Positions 44,160-56,330 of a stretch of DNA of 64,000 bases are shown here, piece by piece. The stretch comes from Cycas panzhihuaensis (Eukaryota > Cycadophyta). Both the position numbers and the translations under genes were made by a program. The notes under the pieces were generated by a model. It worked only from the letters and a program-made list of their open reading frames with translations, did not search any database and was not told the DNA's origin. Position 1 is the first letter of the stretch, and every line of letters begins with the position of its first letter. The stretch covers positions 237,157,741-237,221,740 of the forward strand of contig CM041465.1 in NCBI GenBank assembly GCA_023213395.1. The letters are read 5' to 3'.

Positions 44160-44986
44160 GCACTTCCAAGAAAACTCACCAACTTGATAGAGAGTCAACT
44201 ATATAATCCTTACCACATTACAAAACATTGAAGCGACAATCGTGACATCAATTCTAGTGTTGACCAAACCTGATTTCTACCATAACCATGACCACCTCAT
44301 GTCTAGAAATAGTGAAAGTACCTTCCTAGGGTTGAGCTCGTCTATGAAAGCAATGACAACCAATGCAATGACATCTGAATTGATTCCAAGACCCTACTCC
44401 ATCAAATGATCTCTACTCCTCTGAGAAATTTGAGCACAAAAATTCTCCATGAGCTGCCATTGATGCCTAATTAAGGGAAATAAATTGCTTAGAAGCTTCT
44501 CATTTTTTTTTATCAATAAACTGTAATCCTCCTTAGCTCTGAGGTACCTTCCTAAAGCTTCCAGAAATATATGTTTGTCTAAGCATCCCCATATGCTCTC
44601 TACTGTGTCCACTAAATACTTAACCCAGCTTCTGATCCTATACAACATTTTGCATTTCTTCTTAACATTAATTACCTGAAAAGTTAGTAGGATAACTTCT
44701 AGTATGGTTTTACTCATAGATCTGAAACTAGTTTCAATGCTGCGAATATTTTTTGAAATTGTTGGCATGATTTTTTCATCAAGAGGATTAAATTCACAGA
44801 TTCAATAAGATCCCGGTAGCTAGTTCCAATGAGTTGTCAGAGTTCTTCTTTCTTCTCTTCAATTTCTTTCCTGGTTTTCAATTTGCCTTCCTAGATATTA
44901 GAAACCATCCTCGTTTCCAAGAGTGCCTCAATGCTCTAGAGGTTGATATCTTGGATGGCTTTTTACTAAAACCTTCCTCCTCTCAT
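44160..44986 (-). pseudogene. COG1: Conserved oligomeric Golgi complex subunit 1 (COG1) fragment
   Basis: COG1 is part of the tethering complex for retrograde traffic at the Golgi. Minus strand from about 44986: LKTRKEIEEKKEEL and IGTSYRDLIESVN (about 44900-44790), a frameshift near 44770, then a 124-residue open stretch (44394-44768) with WVKYLVDTVESIWGCLDKH, FLEALGRYLRA, NLFPLIRHQWQLMENF and AQISQRSRDHL. Past a stop it continues GLGINSDVIALVV, IDELNPRKVLSLFLDM and QLTLYQVGE-like residues (stop in place of Q). These match plant COG1 in order over roughly the first 270 residues of a protein of about 1000. The match ends at 44160. About six stops and one shift make it non-functional. It is continuous with no obvious intron, so it is a processed copy, a single large exon, or a transposon-captured piece. 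Confidence 0.8.
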
Positions 44987-45211
44987 CCTCCCATTCCCTT
45001 TTTTCTCCTTTTTCTTTTTGGTACATAAAAGTATAGGCTAAGTTTGAAGGCCATAAATACAATATAATTTTTTTGATTTTTTTCAATACAAGAAATCATA
45101 AAATAGTATATATAAGTAAAAATATGACATTTATTTGCTTGTAGATTTGTAAATATTTTAAATTGGAGTCACTCCTAGCTTCCAGATAGCGAGAAACACT
45201 CTCTTAATTAC
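44987..45211. other. Gap between COG1 fragment and copia LTR
   Basis: 225 bp, T/A-rich, nothing recognised. It would correspond to sequence upstream of COG1's start. Confidence 0.4.
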
Positions 45212-45842
45212 TGTTAACAATTCTTGTAGCACTCTATCCACTAACATTGTTGAGAATACAAGGTCCCAACCTTTTAACCTCCACCAAGATCTATTGCATT
45301 CTTATAACTAGTTATAGAAATTGAAACTTAAAATTACATGTAAGTTATGAAATCAGAGATTATACAATAACATGAAAATGAAAGACAAACATCATATATG
45401 CACCTGATATAATGTGGTAAAACCCTAGCAGTATGCTAGGGAAACATCTACATAGGAAAGGTATCGATCTTTATTACTGTAGAATGGAGAAACAATACAT
45501 CTAAGTTATAGAGTACTCTCAGGAACAACAAATAGCTGCCACCCTCATCACACTACATTGCATTACATTACAACATAATAAGAAAAGCCCTAAAATGGGC
45601 TACATGAGAGGAACATCCAAGACCTAAATCTCAACTGTAGAATCTAGGGTATTTGTATTGAACGACCCTAATTCTCTTTATATTTTGATAAGATTTACAT
45701 GGCTAAATTTTCAGGTTGGGGCTCAACGCCTCGCATCCCCGACCAAAGGGGCGCCTGAACCCCCGAGAAAGATTTGGGGGGGAAACCATGCCAAAAAAAT
45801 GCCAAAATATTAGCCCCATAATCATTGTCATAATATCTAACA
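45212..45842 (-). repeat. 3' LTR of the copia element (about 631 bp)
   Basis: Starts TGTTAGATATTATGAC on minus directly after the purine tract AAGATGGAGAT, and ends TTGTTAACA at 45212. It contains AAAATATAAAGAG (TATA-like, about 45685) and an AATAAAG signal (about 45470). The outer end is less certain because no partner LTR is in the window. Candidate duplicated target attac at 45207-45211. Confidence 0.7.
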
Positions 45843-45915
45843 ATCTCCATCTTGACAACAATTACCCAGTACCTTTCCTGGACCCTTCATCATCTTTTCT
45901 GCAAGCCAAGAGAAG

Positions 45916-47801
45916 TCAAATACCATTTGAACTTCTCTCGGTAATCGGTTTTGTGAATATATCAGCATAATTCTGATTAGTGTGAATCTTCTCAAGTGCC
46001 ACTCCACTTGCTTCCACAACCTGTCTGACAAAATGGTACTTAAGAGCAATATACTTTGTTCTACTGTGATAAGCTAGATTCTTGGCTAAGTAAATGGTAC
46101 TTTGACTGTCACAAAATACCTTTACATTTTCCTGTCTCCTTCCAAGCTTAACTAATAGACCCTGTAACCAAATTTCTTCTTTACAAGCATGTGCTATAGC
46201 AACATATTCAACTTCCATGGTTGGCAGTGTAATTGTGCTCTGTAATTTGGACATCCAACTAACTAGACCATTTGCAAGAGTAAAAACATAACCTAAAGTA
46301 GACCCTCTTTTGTCTAAATCTCTTACAAAGTTTGAATCGACATATCCACAAACCTGATTACCTATACCTCCAAAGGTGATGTAGTAGTCATTTGTGCCTC
46401 TCAAATACTGAAGCATCCATTTCACTATAGCCCAATGTTCCTTTCCTAGATTTGCCATAAACCTTCTAACTACACCAACTGCAGGTGAAATATTAGGTCT
46501 TGTATATACCATAGCATACATCAAACTTCCTACTACACTGGCATAAGGCACACGAGATATATAAGCCTTTTCTTCTTCACTATTAGGACTCATATTTGAA
46601 GAAAGCTTGAAGTGGGAAGCCAATGGGATACTCACTGGTTTCACATTTTCTATACCAAACCTGGTTAGCACCTTCTCTATATATTTTTGCTATGATAACC
46701 ATAGCTTACCATTTTTCCTGTCTCTATGTATCTCCATGCCTAAGATTTGTTTTGTAGCTCCTAGATCCTTCATATCAAAAGTCCTAGCCAATTGAGCCTT
46801 TAGCTTATTGATTTCTTCCATGCTCTTGCTTGTAACCAGTATGTCATCAACATATAACACCAAGATAATGAATAAGCCATTATCCATAAATTTAAAGTAA
46901 ACACAATGATCATACTTACTTCTTTTGAAATTTTGGCTCTCTATGAAGGCATCAAACTTCTTATACCACTGCCTGGGTGATTACTTCAGACCATACAATG
47001 ATTTCCTTAGCCTGCAAATAAGTCTTTTCCTGTCATCTTGTACAAACCCTTTTGGTTGATCCATATAGATCTCTTCATTTAAATCTCCATGTAGAAAAGC
47101 TATTTTTACATCTAACTGCTCCAACTCCAAATCGAGAGAAGCTACCAATGCTAACAACACTTGAATTGAAATAAGTTTAATAATTGGTGAAAAGATCTCA
47201 TGAAAGTCAATACTTGCTTTCTGTGTAAAACCTTTAGCCACCAGTCTTGCCCTGTATTTATCAACCTTTCCATCAACATCTGTTTTCTTTTTGAAACCCA
47301 CCTGCAACCAATAGTCTTCCTACCGTGTGGAAGTTCTACCAAGTCCCATGAATTATTTTTCTTCAAAGCATCTATCTCTTCCTGCATAGCCCTTATCCAC
47401 TTCTCACCATGGATATCATCTACTACTTCCTCATAACATGTGGGATCACCATCATTAGAAACTAAAGCAATAGAAATAGAAGGGTTATACCTATCAGGAG
47501 GATGACTAACTTGTGTAGATCTTCTAACTGTTAGCAGAGGAGTGTCCATATACTCCTGTGAATCTGGTGCTGATTCATCTTTAGAAAGATCTTTATGCTT
47601 TTCTAATTCCATAGATGGTTGCATTTCAAACTTGACTTGTTGATGTTCAACTTGCTACTCCTGTTTCATTTCAACTTCTTCATTTTTTGATTTTACAAGG
47701 GGAGATTCATCAAATATGACATCTCTGTTAATGGTGATCTTGTAGGCAGTAGGATCCCACAACCTGTATCCTTTCAGACCATCCTTATCACCATAACCAA
47801 C
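45916..47801 (-). pseudogene. pol: Copia pol C-terminal half (RT and RNase H)
   Basis: From 47801: GYGDKDGLKGYRLWDPTAYK (linker before RT), TQVSHPPDRYNPS, then RT: IGCRWVFKKK spanning a frameshift near 47300, [36 protein letters not shown] followed by a stop for Gln, and the catalytic LYVDDILV near 46850. RNase H follows at 45916-46671: VDSNF (Asp), MEVEYVA (Glu), FCDSQSTIYLAKN (Asp) and ADIFTKPI. One frameshift and two or more C-to-T stops. One frame covers most of RT and all of RNase H, so decay is moderate. Confidence 0.9.
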
Positions 47802-48310
47802 TATCTCTCGGCTACTGGGAATGGATATAAATAAGTCGACTCAGGTAGGCTTATATATGCTTTTCCCTTTTCACTTGTACTATTTCTTTGGAAAGGTTTA
47901 CAGAAGCGTCGCCTCATTACATGACTGCTTACTTCATTTGTATGATCACTTTGCATTTGTTACCTAGTCATGCTGCTTGTCGTATTGTGAGCCTATGATG
48001 ACCTAGTGAGACCTACCTTTCTACATGGTAGGCATCCCCATGGCACTTTACGACCCTCCGCACTGTCTCCACACTGCCCCAAGCTTCATTCTATTTGTAT
48101 GACTCATTCATGCCTTGATTTTGAGCTCCTAGCACCTTGTTTCTGGGACCTTTGGCCATTGATGCTCTTCTTGACTTTTTCCACATGCATTCTAGACTAT
48201 CTCAGCCACCTAGACAAGAGGGCCAGCCCCTCCCAGGATTGCCACATCACCTCCCAAGGCTTCCAGAACCTAGATTTTTGCCATTCTGACTTTCTGGTCC
48301 CATATTGCTG

Positions 48311-48336
48311 CAAACGTAGTGGTACCACAAAGTTTA
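48311..48336. repeat. Conserved palindrome 1 (Tat-4 5' LTR)
   Basis: Core GTGGTACCAC with arms AAACGT and AAAGTTT; about 10-11 of 13 pairs match. Confidence 0.6.
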
Positions 48337-48375
48337 CCATGGTGCGACTATTTTCAGTTATTTTTTAAAAAATGT

Positions 48376-48411
48376 TATGGCAATTCTCGTGTTTCTCATG
48401 GAATTGCCATA
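48376..48411. repeat. Conserved interrupted palindrome 2 (Tat-4 5' LTR)
   Basis: Perfect 11-bp arms TATGGCAATTC (48376-48386) and GAATTGCCATA (48401-48411) around 14 bp, ending about 50 bp before the TATA box. Confidence 0.75.
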
Positions 48412-48461
48412 TGGCCTTGCATCCACCTTGGCCCTATTTGCTTGTTTAGGGCTGGGATGTG

Positions 48462-48467
48462 TATAAA
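48462..48467 (+). promoter_or_regulatory. TATA box of Tat-4 5' LTR
   Basis: GGGATGTGTATAAATCTCAAA; the same box in the 3' LTR is at 62812-62817. Confidence 0.65.
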
Positions 48468-50556
48468 TCTCAAAACCCTCATCATTTTACTAACTCTTAG
48501 ATCATTTTTTGGCTCTTCAACATAACTATTTCCTACTCCAATTTCTGCTCCTTGTCTCTTCCTTCTACAGGTGCATTTGCGGCCTACATTTCTTGTAACT
48601 CAAGGCTAGGATCTACCTACAACAACCTTCTTCCATGGTGGGAAGCTTCTCTCCAGGCATATCAAGCAAGTTTTAGTGTTGTTCTTCTCCAACTCGCCTA
48701 GCAAGTATCTCCTTTAGTTGTCCCTTAGGATATCTCCTATAAAACCTTGCAGGGATCCTCTTCTCCACTGGTTGTAGGGGCAAACCTACACTATATCAGC
48801 CCAGTAGGCCCTCCAAACCCTTTTCTCAAGATTTATGGTATGCTATCCCTATATTAGACCCATTTCTTGATTTGTTTACTTACTTTCTTCAGGTTTGATT
48901 GTAGCAAAACTTGTTTTCATTAAGTTTGGTTTATTGCTTCTGGGTTATCACCTTCCCTCCATCAGTTTTCCTTAAGGGAGTAGTAGGAGAAGAACCACAA
49001 AGGTTGGGTGAAGAGAATAAAGTGGGGGCAGCCCCCACTTAGTCCTACTCTCCAAGGGTAATCCCCTTCCCACCTTTTCTTCTCTTGCTCCATGCTCCTC
49101 TTGGGTTAATTAGGAGTAGGTGAGCCTTAGGCCTGTATTGGATTATTAGCATATGCAGCCCCTTACTACACTAATTCTAGGCTTGCACGCCTCCCATTTG
49201 GACTCCCGTCATGTCCCTAATATCGTTGGGTACCCCTTGAGAACATTGGTAAGGGTTTATACACTAGATTGCTACCCATAGCAACTCCACACCTTAACAT
49301 CCCTCCAACATTTTGTTACTTTTATCCTTGTATTTCTTGATTATCATAAGTTGTCTTCTACCCTCATCTTGTTGTGCTAGTAGGTTATGTGGAGAACCTA
49401 GTGGAGGGTTAGCCATCCTGAGGCTTCCCTTCACTCCATCTTGCTTGATGTACATGTTTGCTTGAGGGAGGATTTTGGAACTTTTTATAGCAGTTATTTT
49501 TCTAACATTTCAACATATACATTATACATATACTTACATATATATAGCTTTTGTTTTACAGCCCCTTCTTGGAAGGGATAAGCCCTTGTATGTGTAGGTT
49601 GGTGTGGTGCTTTCTCGCAAAGGTATAAAGTATCCAGATCCATGTAAGATCTACTATCTTTTCCCTTTGCTTTATTTGCTCCCTTTTATTCCACTTTCTT
49701 TTCACAAAGGGGAAGGTAAGGAAGCCCCCATTGTTCACGTCGAACTTGGTTATACATCCACCGATTGGTGTGAGGACGTGCGTTGCACATGGAAAAGGTC
49801 TCTCATCAGCCTCTACACCTTCCAAGTATGCACATCTTTCTTTTGACCCCCCATTTCCCTTTTCACTTTTATTTAGAATCTATATTCTAGCTAAGTAGAT
49901 CATATGAAAGTAAAAAGGTAAATGGTATTATTTATTTGCGCTTCTATACTTGCATGTCATATACTTACCTCATATAGGAAAAGGACGCTATAGGAAAACC
50001 TCTCTTCCCCTTCCTTTTCCTATAAAACCTAACATACCCTTTTGGTTCATTCCATTTGGTATCACTTACTTGCATGTGTAACACTTTTTCCCTTTTCCTT
50101 TTCCATTTGCTCCTTGAATCATTAAAGGAAAACTTGACTTAATTATCTCCCTTTCTCTCTCTCTCTCTCTCTCTCTCGGTCCTATTTATTTAACCAAATA
50201 ACTAAGAGAGACCTGGTTACATCATAAGCTTTTTCCTACCTTATCCACATCCATTTCCCTCCATCGTAGGGAGACCTTTGAGGATTCCTCTTCTTCCCTT
50301 CTAGCCATCCAAGGGTGGGAGGACCTTCCTCTCGAGTCTATCTAGGCTACCCCCTATATGCGCTCTCTCTCCCAGATTGAGGGCCACTTCAAGATAGTTA
50401 GGTACTATTTGCATGTCTCAAACTTGCACTCCAGTGCATGGGGCACCCTACGTGGTACTTTCTTTTCTTGTAGGTTTTCGCCCACACCTTCGATATCATT
50501 ATTGACCACCATTACTCCTACCGAATATAGTGATTATTTTGTAGATGTGTATCCAC

Positions 50557-50575
50557 TGGCGACCATACTAGAGAC
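50557..50575 (+). promoter_or_regulatory. Tat-4 primer-binding site
   Basis: TGGCGACCATACTAGAGAC, the least altered copy of the family PBS. The TGGCGAC start resembles PBSs of Ogre/Tat elements that use tRNA-Arg. Confidence 0.72.
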
Positions 50576-50813
50576 TTACCAGTAAAGGAGGTAGTTCCTA
50601 TTCATTCCTATTGGTACTATTACCTTTTAGTGGTCTCCTCCACTTCATCTCTTTCGCTGGGCAGCCCCCAACGCACACTTTGCATCTTTTTCCTTCTTCT
50701 AACGTGTGGGCAAGTTTTATGTGTGATGCTTCTCATGTCACCTACATGGTTTGCCTCCATTATTAGAAGATCCCACATATCGTCTCCTTTCATCATCAGA
50801 TTCTAATTCGATA

Positions 50814-53056
50814 ATGGAAGGATACCCTTTCGATTAGGCCTATCATGCCTTTGCCTTGGGAGCTCATCAGTTCCTCGTATCCATTCTAGGATCCACCTAA
50901 GAGGGTGACGATCCTATTTACTATCCGGGTGATCAACATCACCCACTTGATGCCCACCCCTCTACTCATGTAGTAGAGGGCCCATCTCCTCTCGAGCTTC
51001 ACCATCTAGTTGGTGATTCTTATGAGGAGCGTCCTAAGGGGTATACTTTGTATGAAGTCCTGTCTACTTCCTACGATCATGTAGATACCCCTCCTGCTAA
51101 CATGGTTGAAGCCCTTAGTAAGTGCTTTCGAGCAGCTTGTCTTCAATCGCGCCCTAGATGGTTTGAAGATGTTTTGCATGGTGGGGTATCTTCCTCATCT
51201 GCTCCTACCTCACCGTCTTCATCTGTATCTACACCTCCCACAATAAGTAATCCTTTTATACCTACACATTCGTCTCACTCTATCCCTATACCTACCTTAA
51301 GGATGTCTATTACACCTTCTATCCCTCATCATGGTCCTAGCTCTTGGGGACCCTCTTGTGGTATGTCTTTCTCCCAGCTTGGTGTTAGCATACCTTTCCC
51401 TAGTCAAGCCAACATGCCACTTCCCAACATGGTATATGCATTTCCTAGTAGGCCTAGAGCTCCTACTAACACTACTGCCACTAGTCACGTGGGATCCTCT
51501 CCCACGTATACTCAAAACCAACCTAATGGTCCTCCCCTTTATGTACCTCCAGGTTATACTTCTCAACCTTGGTGACACGGTAAAAGGAATCATTTTCTGG
51601 CTTATGGGGTGGACCCGTTACATCCATATGGGGTTGCGCCACCCACAGGCGATCTATATGGACAAAACCCAGTTCCTCACCCTTCATTTCCATGATCCTA
51701 CATTAGTCCTTACACTGTGCCTTTACAAGGAAACCCAACTTCCTTTCAAGGTGCTTACCCTCAAGTCCCTTTCTAGCAAGGGACATTTCCTCAAGGAGGG
51801 ATGGGCCTACTACCCCCATCTGTTCCTTGCCCATTACCTTCCACATTATTCGTCAATCCTATGACCCAGGTGAGGGCACGTCCATACATGGATTATAGAT
51901 TGACACCACTATCTGTTGAGGTATTAAGAACCAACTTACCACCCCATCCCCCTGAAGTTCCTAAGTTCGATGGAACTTCATCACAGGACCCAGCAGAGCA
52001 CGTACGTAGTTTCTCTATGGCTTGCATTGATTACTGGGCCTATGATCACATACTAATAAAATTATTCCCATGATCCTTATAAGGCGATGCCCTTAAATGG
52101 TTTTATCGTCTACCTGCCCATTCTATTTTCTTGTTCCAGCAACTTGTAGATGAGTTCATCAACTATTTTGATGTGGCTCGTCCATTCGAAAGTGGAATGA
52201 AATCCTTTCTTTCGCTCAAGCAAGGTCATGATGAGATGAATCATGACTTTGTGTGGTGATTTCATGACCTCCTTCATTCTACTAAGGCTACTTTGCCTAA
52301 GGAATTGAAGAGGGATCTCTTTGTTAATGCACTTCACCCTAAAGTCCATGTAGAAGTCCTTAAGATGGGGGTGACTACATGTGACTTTGCCATCGCAAAG
52401 TGTTTAGCGCTTGACGCTATTGAGATCCAGGCTAGACTTAAGAAGCCTCTCAAGCCCTCACAATGATGTGAGGCACCACCTGAAACTAAAGAGACCAAAC
52501 CACAACAATCCACTAGGTCCTCTTCTCTTCCAATTGAGAAGACCCTAGATCTACTCACCTTTGCTATATGTTCATTCGAATGTATGATGAAGGAACTTAA
52601 ATTGCAAGCTCCTTCATCACCCACTTCCAACAAACAAATCCAACAAGCTACTCAAGTTGCCCTCCCTAGGAATGGCAATGCTTAGTCCTCTCAAGCAAGG
52701 AAACCAGATTCTTTACTTGAGAAGAAGTGGTGTTCCATTCATGGGGAGTGTTTCCATGACGACTCACATTATTGGTCTCAGCATCCTAGGGATGTCCCTT
52801 AATGTGGCTTATCTCCTAAACGGGCCTTAAGGCCCAACCTAGACCAACCGGTCCACAAGGATCCGTTCCCTAAACATGGGGAATGTGATCATAATGCTCA
52901 ACCTAAAACAACCAGAACTGGGGTAGATCCCTGAATTCCCATCCTTCCCACGATAAGGGAAAGGGCACTCATGATTCGTCTTCTTCCTTGCATTCCCCTG
53001 ACTGACGTACTCCCTCACCTTCATGGTCCTGGAATAAGGGAAAGAAGGTAATCTAG
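50814..53056 (+). pseudogene. gag: Gag of Tat-4
   Basis: Starts MEGYPF at 50814. A Pro/Ser/Thr-rich part has a 175-residue open stretch (51048-51575), then the gag core: DPAEHVRSFSMACIDYWAYD (51990-52050), FINYFDVARPFESGMKS (52155-52205), LLHSTKATLPKELKRDLF (52270-52325) and HVEVLKMGVTTCDFAIAKC (52345-52410). The Cys/His segment WCSIHGECFHDDSHY is at 52728-52772 and a basic region follows. Stops replace several Gln and Trp codons. Confidence 0.87.
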
Positions 53057-53840
53057 ATGCTTGAGGCCACCCCCTTATATGCCCTTACTCAGCCTCAAGC
53101 CGCTAAAGTGGCAGCTAGTGCTTCTTCTTCTACTCCATACGCCGATCCTCTTCTGGAAACTTCCCTTCCGGAAGTCCTATTACTTCCCAAAACCATTCCC
53201 GTACGCCCTAGTCGTTACGATTTTCAAAGGGTGCTTACCCAACCTACTATGAAAGGGAAGCCTTTCTTTATCGTTGACGAGCTCCACATCGTCGCTGTAG
53301 GAATGTCCTTGATGGATGTTTTGAGGAGTTATCCCAAACAATGGACTCTCCATTTAGAAGCTTTAGGGTTGAATGATGCACCCATTCACACTTTGGGTAT
53401 TACCCAAAGCCATGAGCTTGTCATTTCCTTTAACCCTAAAGACCTTCATCCTCTGCGTGAAAGGGAATGCCAATGGAACTTCCCTTTCACCATCATTATT
53501 GACACACCAGACTGTACCCTGCGAAGGACTATTATCAACAACGATTCTTCCGTTAATGCCATGCCCTTGTGTGTTATGTAAAAGCTTGGCATTTCTGCCT
53601 TGGAACATGTTCCATGGCGATGCCAAGGCTACGATGGTAGTAAAAAGACTCCATTAGGATCTGTTTCTATCCCACTCACTCTAGAGGACAATAATATCCT
53701 CACTGACATTGTAGTCCTTGATGTTGACGTCAACTACAATCTTCTCTTAGGTCGACCATAGCTCGATCAGATGGGAGCCATGTATTCAACCCACTGAGGG
53801 CAACTTAAGTTCGTCCATGATGGATGGATGAGGGTTATTT
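53057..53840 (+). pseudogene. Protease segment of Tat-4, active site lost
   Basis: A 174-residue open stretch (53057-53581) parallels Tat-2 (YDFQRVLTQPTMKGKPFF, FTIIIDTPDCTL). At the active site Tat-2 has VDNGSSVNA, while this copy reads INNDSSVNA: catalytic Asp to Asn and Gly to Asp, both G-to-A changes. The second block YNLLLGRP is near 53740-53760. Confidence 0.78.
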
Positions 53841-54649
53841 CCCATGAATGCCTGCCAGTTAAACAAACTCGTCCTACCAACCAAGTAAGCCATAGTCATA
53901 TGAAGGGTAACAAAGGTCCTTCTACTCACGCCTCGGCTTGCTCTATTAGCATACCTGATTCATCCCATCTTGAAGAAGATCCTGCATCTTCTTCCTCCTG
54001 TCTTACTCTCTTTGCTCCTATCGATGTTGGGAGCTATGTGTATCTTGCCTTGTTCAATGATGATGAGTCCCATGGTGGGGATGAGGACTTTTCTCACCCC
54101 ATTTCTTTCCTCCACACTAGTAGGATGCACCCTTCCTGTTCTAGATCCCAACCTAGAACCCCTCTTGTTAGAGAGACTAGTCACCTCCTTGTGTCACATG
54201 TCATTGCATGCATTAACCTACAACTCATTGATTCTTCCTCTCTATCACCCCCCGTAAGTGATGGTTTCGAAGAACTTCCTTTTGTTCCTTCCGAGAAGCC
54301 CCTTCCTGACTCTCTCTTAAAGTCTTTCAAGGAGGTTGGACAGCCTGATGACCACCACAGTCTCGTTGTTCCCACTTTCTCTAGAACTTCATCTTTTTTA
54401 AGTAAGGTCATCCATGGGGTGGATTACTTTGAAGATGATGAAGCCTTGCTTGAGCACTCAGTGGGCTCTGCCCCCAACTTCCCTTCTGGTCACCACAGGC
54501 TTGGCCACTAGAAGATCTTGTTGATTGGGTCCACACTCGTTGACCCAATTCCATCCCCAATTCCATCTCTTCCTATTGACCTTACCCCTCTCCATTTCAA
54601 GGAGGGGAATGCCATGTGCATGGAGGTGACCCAGGACATAGTCTTAGCC
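53841..54649 (+). pseudogene. Protease-RT linker of Tat-4
   Basis: A 227-residue open Ser/Pro-rich stretch (53828-54511) ends VDYFEDDEALLEH and SGHHRLGH, the same landmarks as Tat-2. No domain recognised. Confidence 0.6.
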
Positions 54650-55540
54650 CCAGGTAAGGTCATTAAGGTGGGGGCAGAATGCTCTCCTGATGAGGTAAGG
54701 GAATACTCCCTTTTGTTCTAGGAGTTCTAAGATGTCTTTGCGTGGGATTATTCTGACATAAAGGGAATTGACCCCTCCATCATTACCCATAATCTCACTA
54801 CCATTCCTGGTGCTTGACCTGTATGCCAGAAGCAGCTTCCTCTCCACCCTAAACTCTCAGTCACTGTCAAGATGGAGGTCGAGAAGCTTTTGGACGCTGG
54901 ACTTATTACTTCTATCGACCCTAAATGGGTGTCCAACATCATTCCTATTGCTAAAAATAACGGGACTATCCAGATATGCACTAATTTCCATGATATCAAT
55001 AATGCATATCCTAAAGACAACTTTTCGCTCCCTTTCATCGATCAAATCATTGATCGAACTACCCAGTTTGAGGTTATGTCCTTGATGGATAGCTTCTCTG
55101 GCTACAATCAGATTCAAATATCTCTTTAAGACCACCACAAGACAGCCTTCACCACCTTGTGGGGTACCTTTACTTACAAGGCAATACCCTTCGGTCTAAA
55201 AAATGTAGGTGCTACTTACCAAAGGGCGATGCATTTTATCTTCCATGACCTCATCGATGACACGTTGGAGGTCTTTATGGATGACATGATGGGTCTTTTA
55301 CATGTTAGGGCCCATCATCCCTCAGACTTGTGAGCTATCTTCATGTAGTGCCACAAGTACCATGTAAGCCTAAACCCACTTAAATATGTATTTGCTGTGA
55401 CTTCTGGCAAACTCCTTGGATTTCTTGTGTCAAAACAAGGAATTTAAATTGACCTTGACAAAGTCAAGGCAATCCTTAATATGCTGCCTCCTAGAACTCA
55501 ATGACAAATCAAGTTGTTTCTAAGTAGGTTTGGTTTCCTC
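54650..55540 (+). pseudogene. Reverse transcriptase of Tat-4
   Basis: KMEVEKLLDAGLITSIDPKWV (54872 on), NAYPKDNFSLPFIDQIID, Asp in SLMDSFSGYNQI, PFGLKNVGATYQRAM, and FMDDMMG near 55274-55294. A few stops, including one just after QIQISL. All three catalytic Asp positions are kept. Confidence 0.88.
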
Positions 55541-56330
55541 ATGTGCTTCTTGGCATACTTCTCCGTGAGCGCCAAATCCCTGACTAACCTATTGAAGAAG
55601 GGAGCCCCATTTATTTGGTCTAATAAGGCCCAACAAGCCTTTGAAGGACTTAAGGAAGCCCTTGCTTCTGCTCTTATGTTGGCATCCCCTTATTTCAATA
55701 GGCCTTTCATTCTTTACACCTCGACGACTAATGAATCCTTGGGCGCTATGTTGGCTCAGGAGGATGATTCAAGAGTCGAGAGAGCTATTTACTTTATCAG
55801 CTGCATCTTTGTAGCCACTGAACTCAACTACTCCCCAACTGAGAAGGAATGTCTCTCCTTGGTTCATGCAACTAAGAAGTTTAGACATTACTTGCTTAGT
55901 AATACTACCAAGGTGATTATTTAGTCTGATCCCTTGCGATATCTACTTACTCATTCAGACCTGATAGGTAGGGCTGGCCGTTGGGCCATCCTGCTTCAGG
56001 AGTTTGAGCTTCATATCGTTAATAGGAAATCAAAGAAAGGGATGGTAGTGGCTGAGCAGCTCACAGATGCCCCTATTCCTAACTCACTCGATGGCCTTGT
56101 TGATGATTCCCTTCTTGATGAGTCTATCTTGACCATTCAGGGCATCCCTCCCCATCCACTCATTGATAACGAGTGGTATGGTGACATCGTGCGATACCTC
56201 ACACAGCAGTAGTACCACCCTGAAGCTAGTAGTAAGGTTAAATCTCATATCCGATCTTTTGCTAGTTAATACTTCCTCATGGACGAACTATTGTACAAGA
56301 GGTCTTTCAATGGGATCCTCCTTCACTGCA
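55541..56330 (+). pseudogene. Pol RNase H and connection region of Tat-4
   Basis: A 136-residue open stretch (55514-55924). The first catalytic Asp is Ser (LYTSTTNESLG). Glu in SPTEKECLS and Asp in SDPLRYL remain. The linker to integrase includes LDGLVDDSLLDES and ILLHCITLDKAV. Confidence 0.8.

Larger units (their letters stand above)
45212..47801 (-). mobile_element. 3' half of a Tnt1-like Ty1/copia retrotransposon, split by Tat-4
   Basis: Minus strand: the end of integrase and linker, RT, RNase H, polypurine tract and 3' LTR. The upstream half (5' LTR, gag, protease, most of integrase) should lie beyond 64,000, because the copia reading is cut exactly where the Tat-4 LTR begins. The RT and RNase H resemble the Tork/Tnt1 lineage. 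Confidence 0.85.
47802..50555 (+). repeat. Tat-4 5' LTR (2754 bp)
   Basis: Collinear with 62120-64000. TATAAA at 48462-48467, palindromes 1 and 2 upstream, a (CT)n tract of about 22 bp near 50157-50178. Ends ATCCA one base before the PBS. Confidence 0.9.

Noticed and set aside
44834-45028. Phe-rich plus-strand frame
   Set aside because: Antisense shadow of the COG1 fragment N terminus.
50157-50178. (CT)n run considered as a regulatory GAGA-type element
   Set aside because: Simple microsatellite present only in this LTR; the other LTRs have no equivalent.
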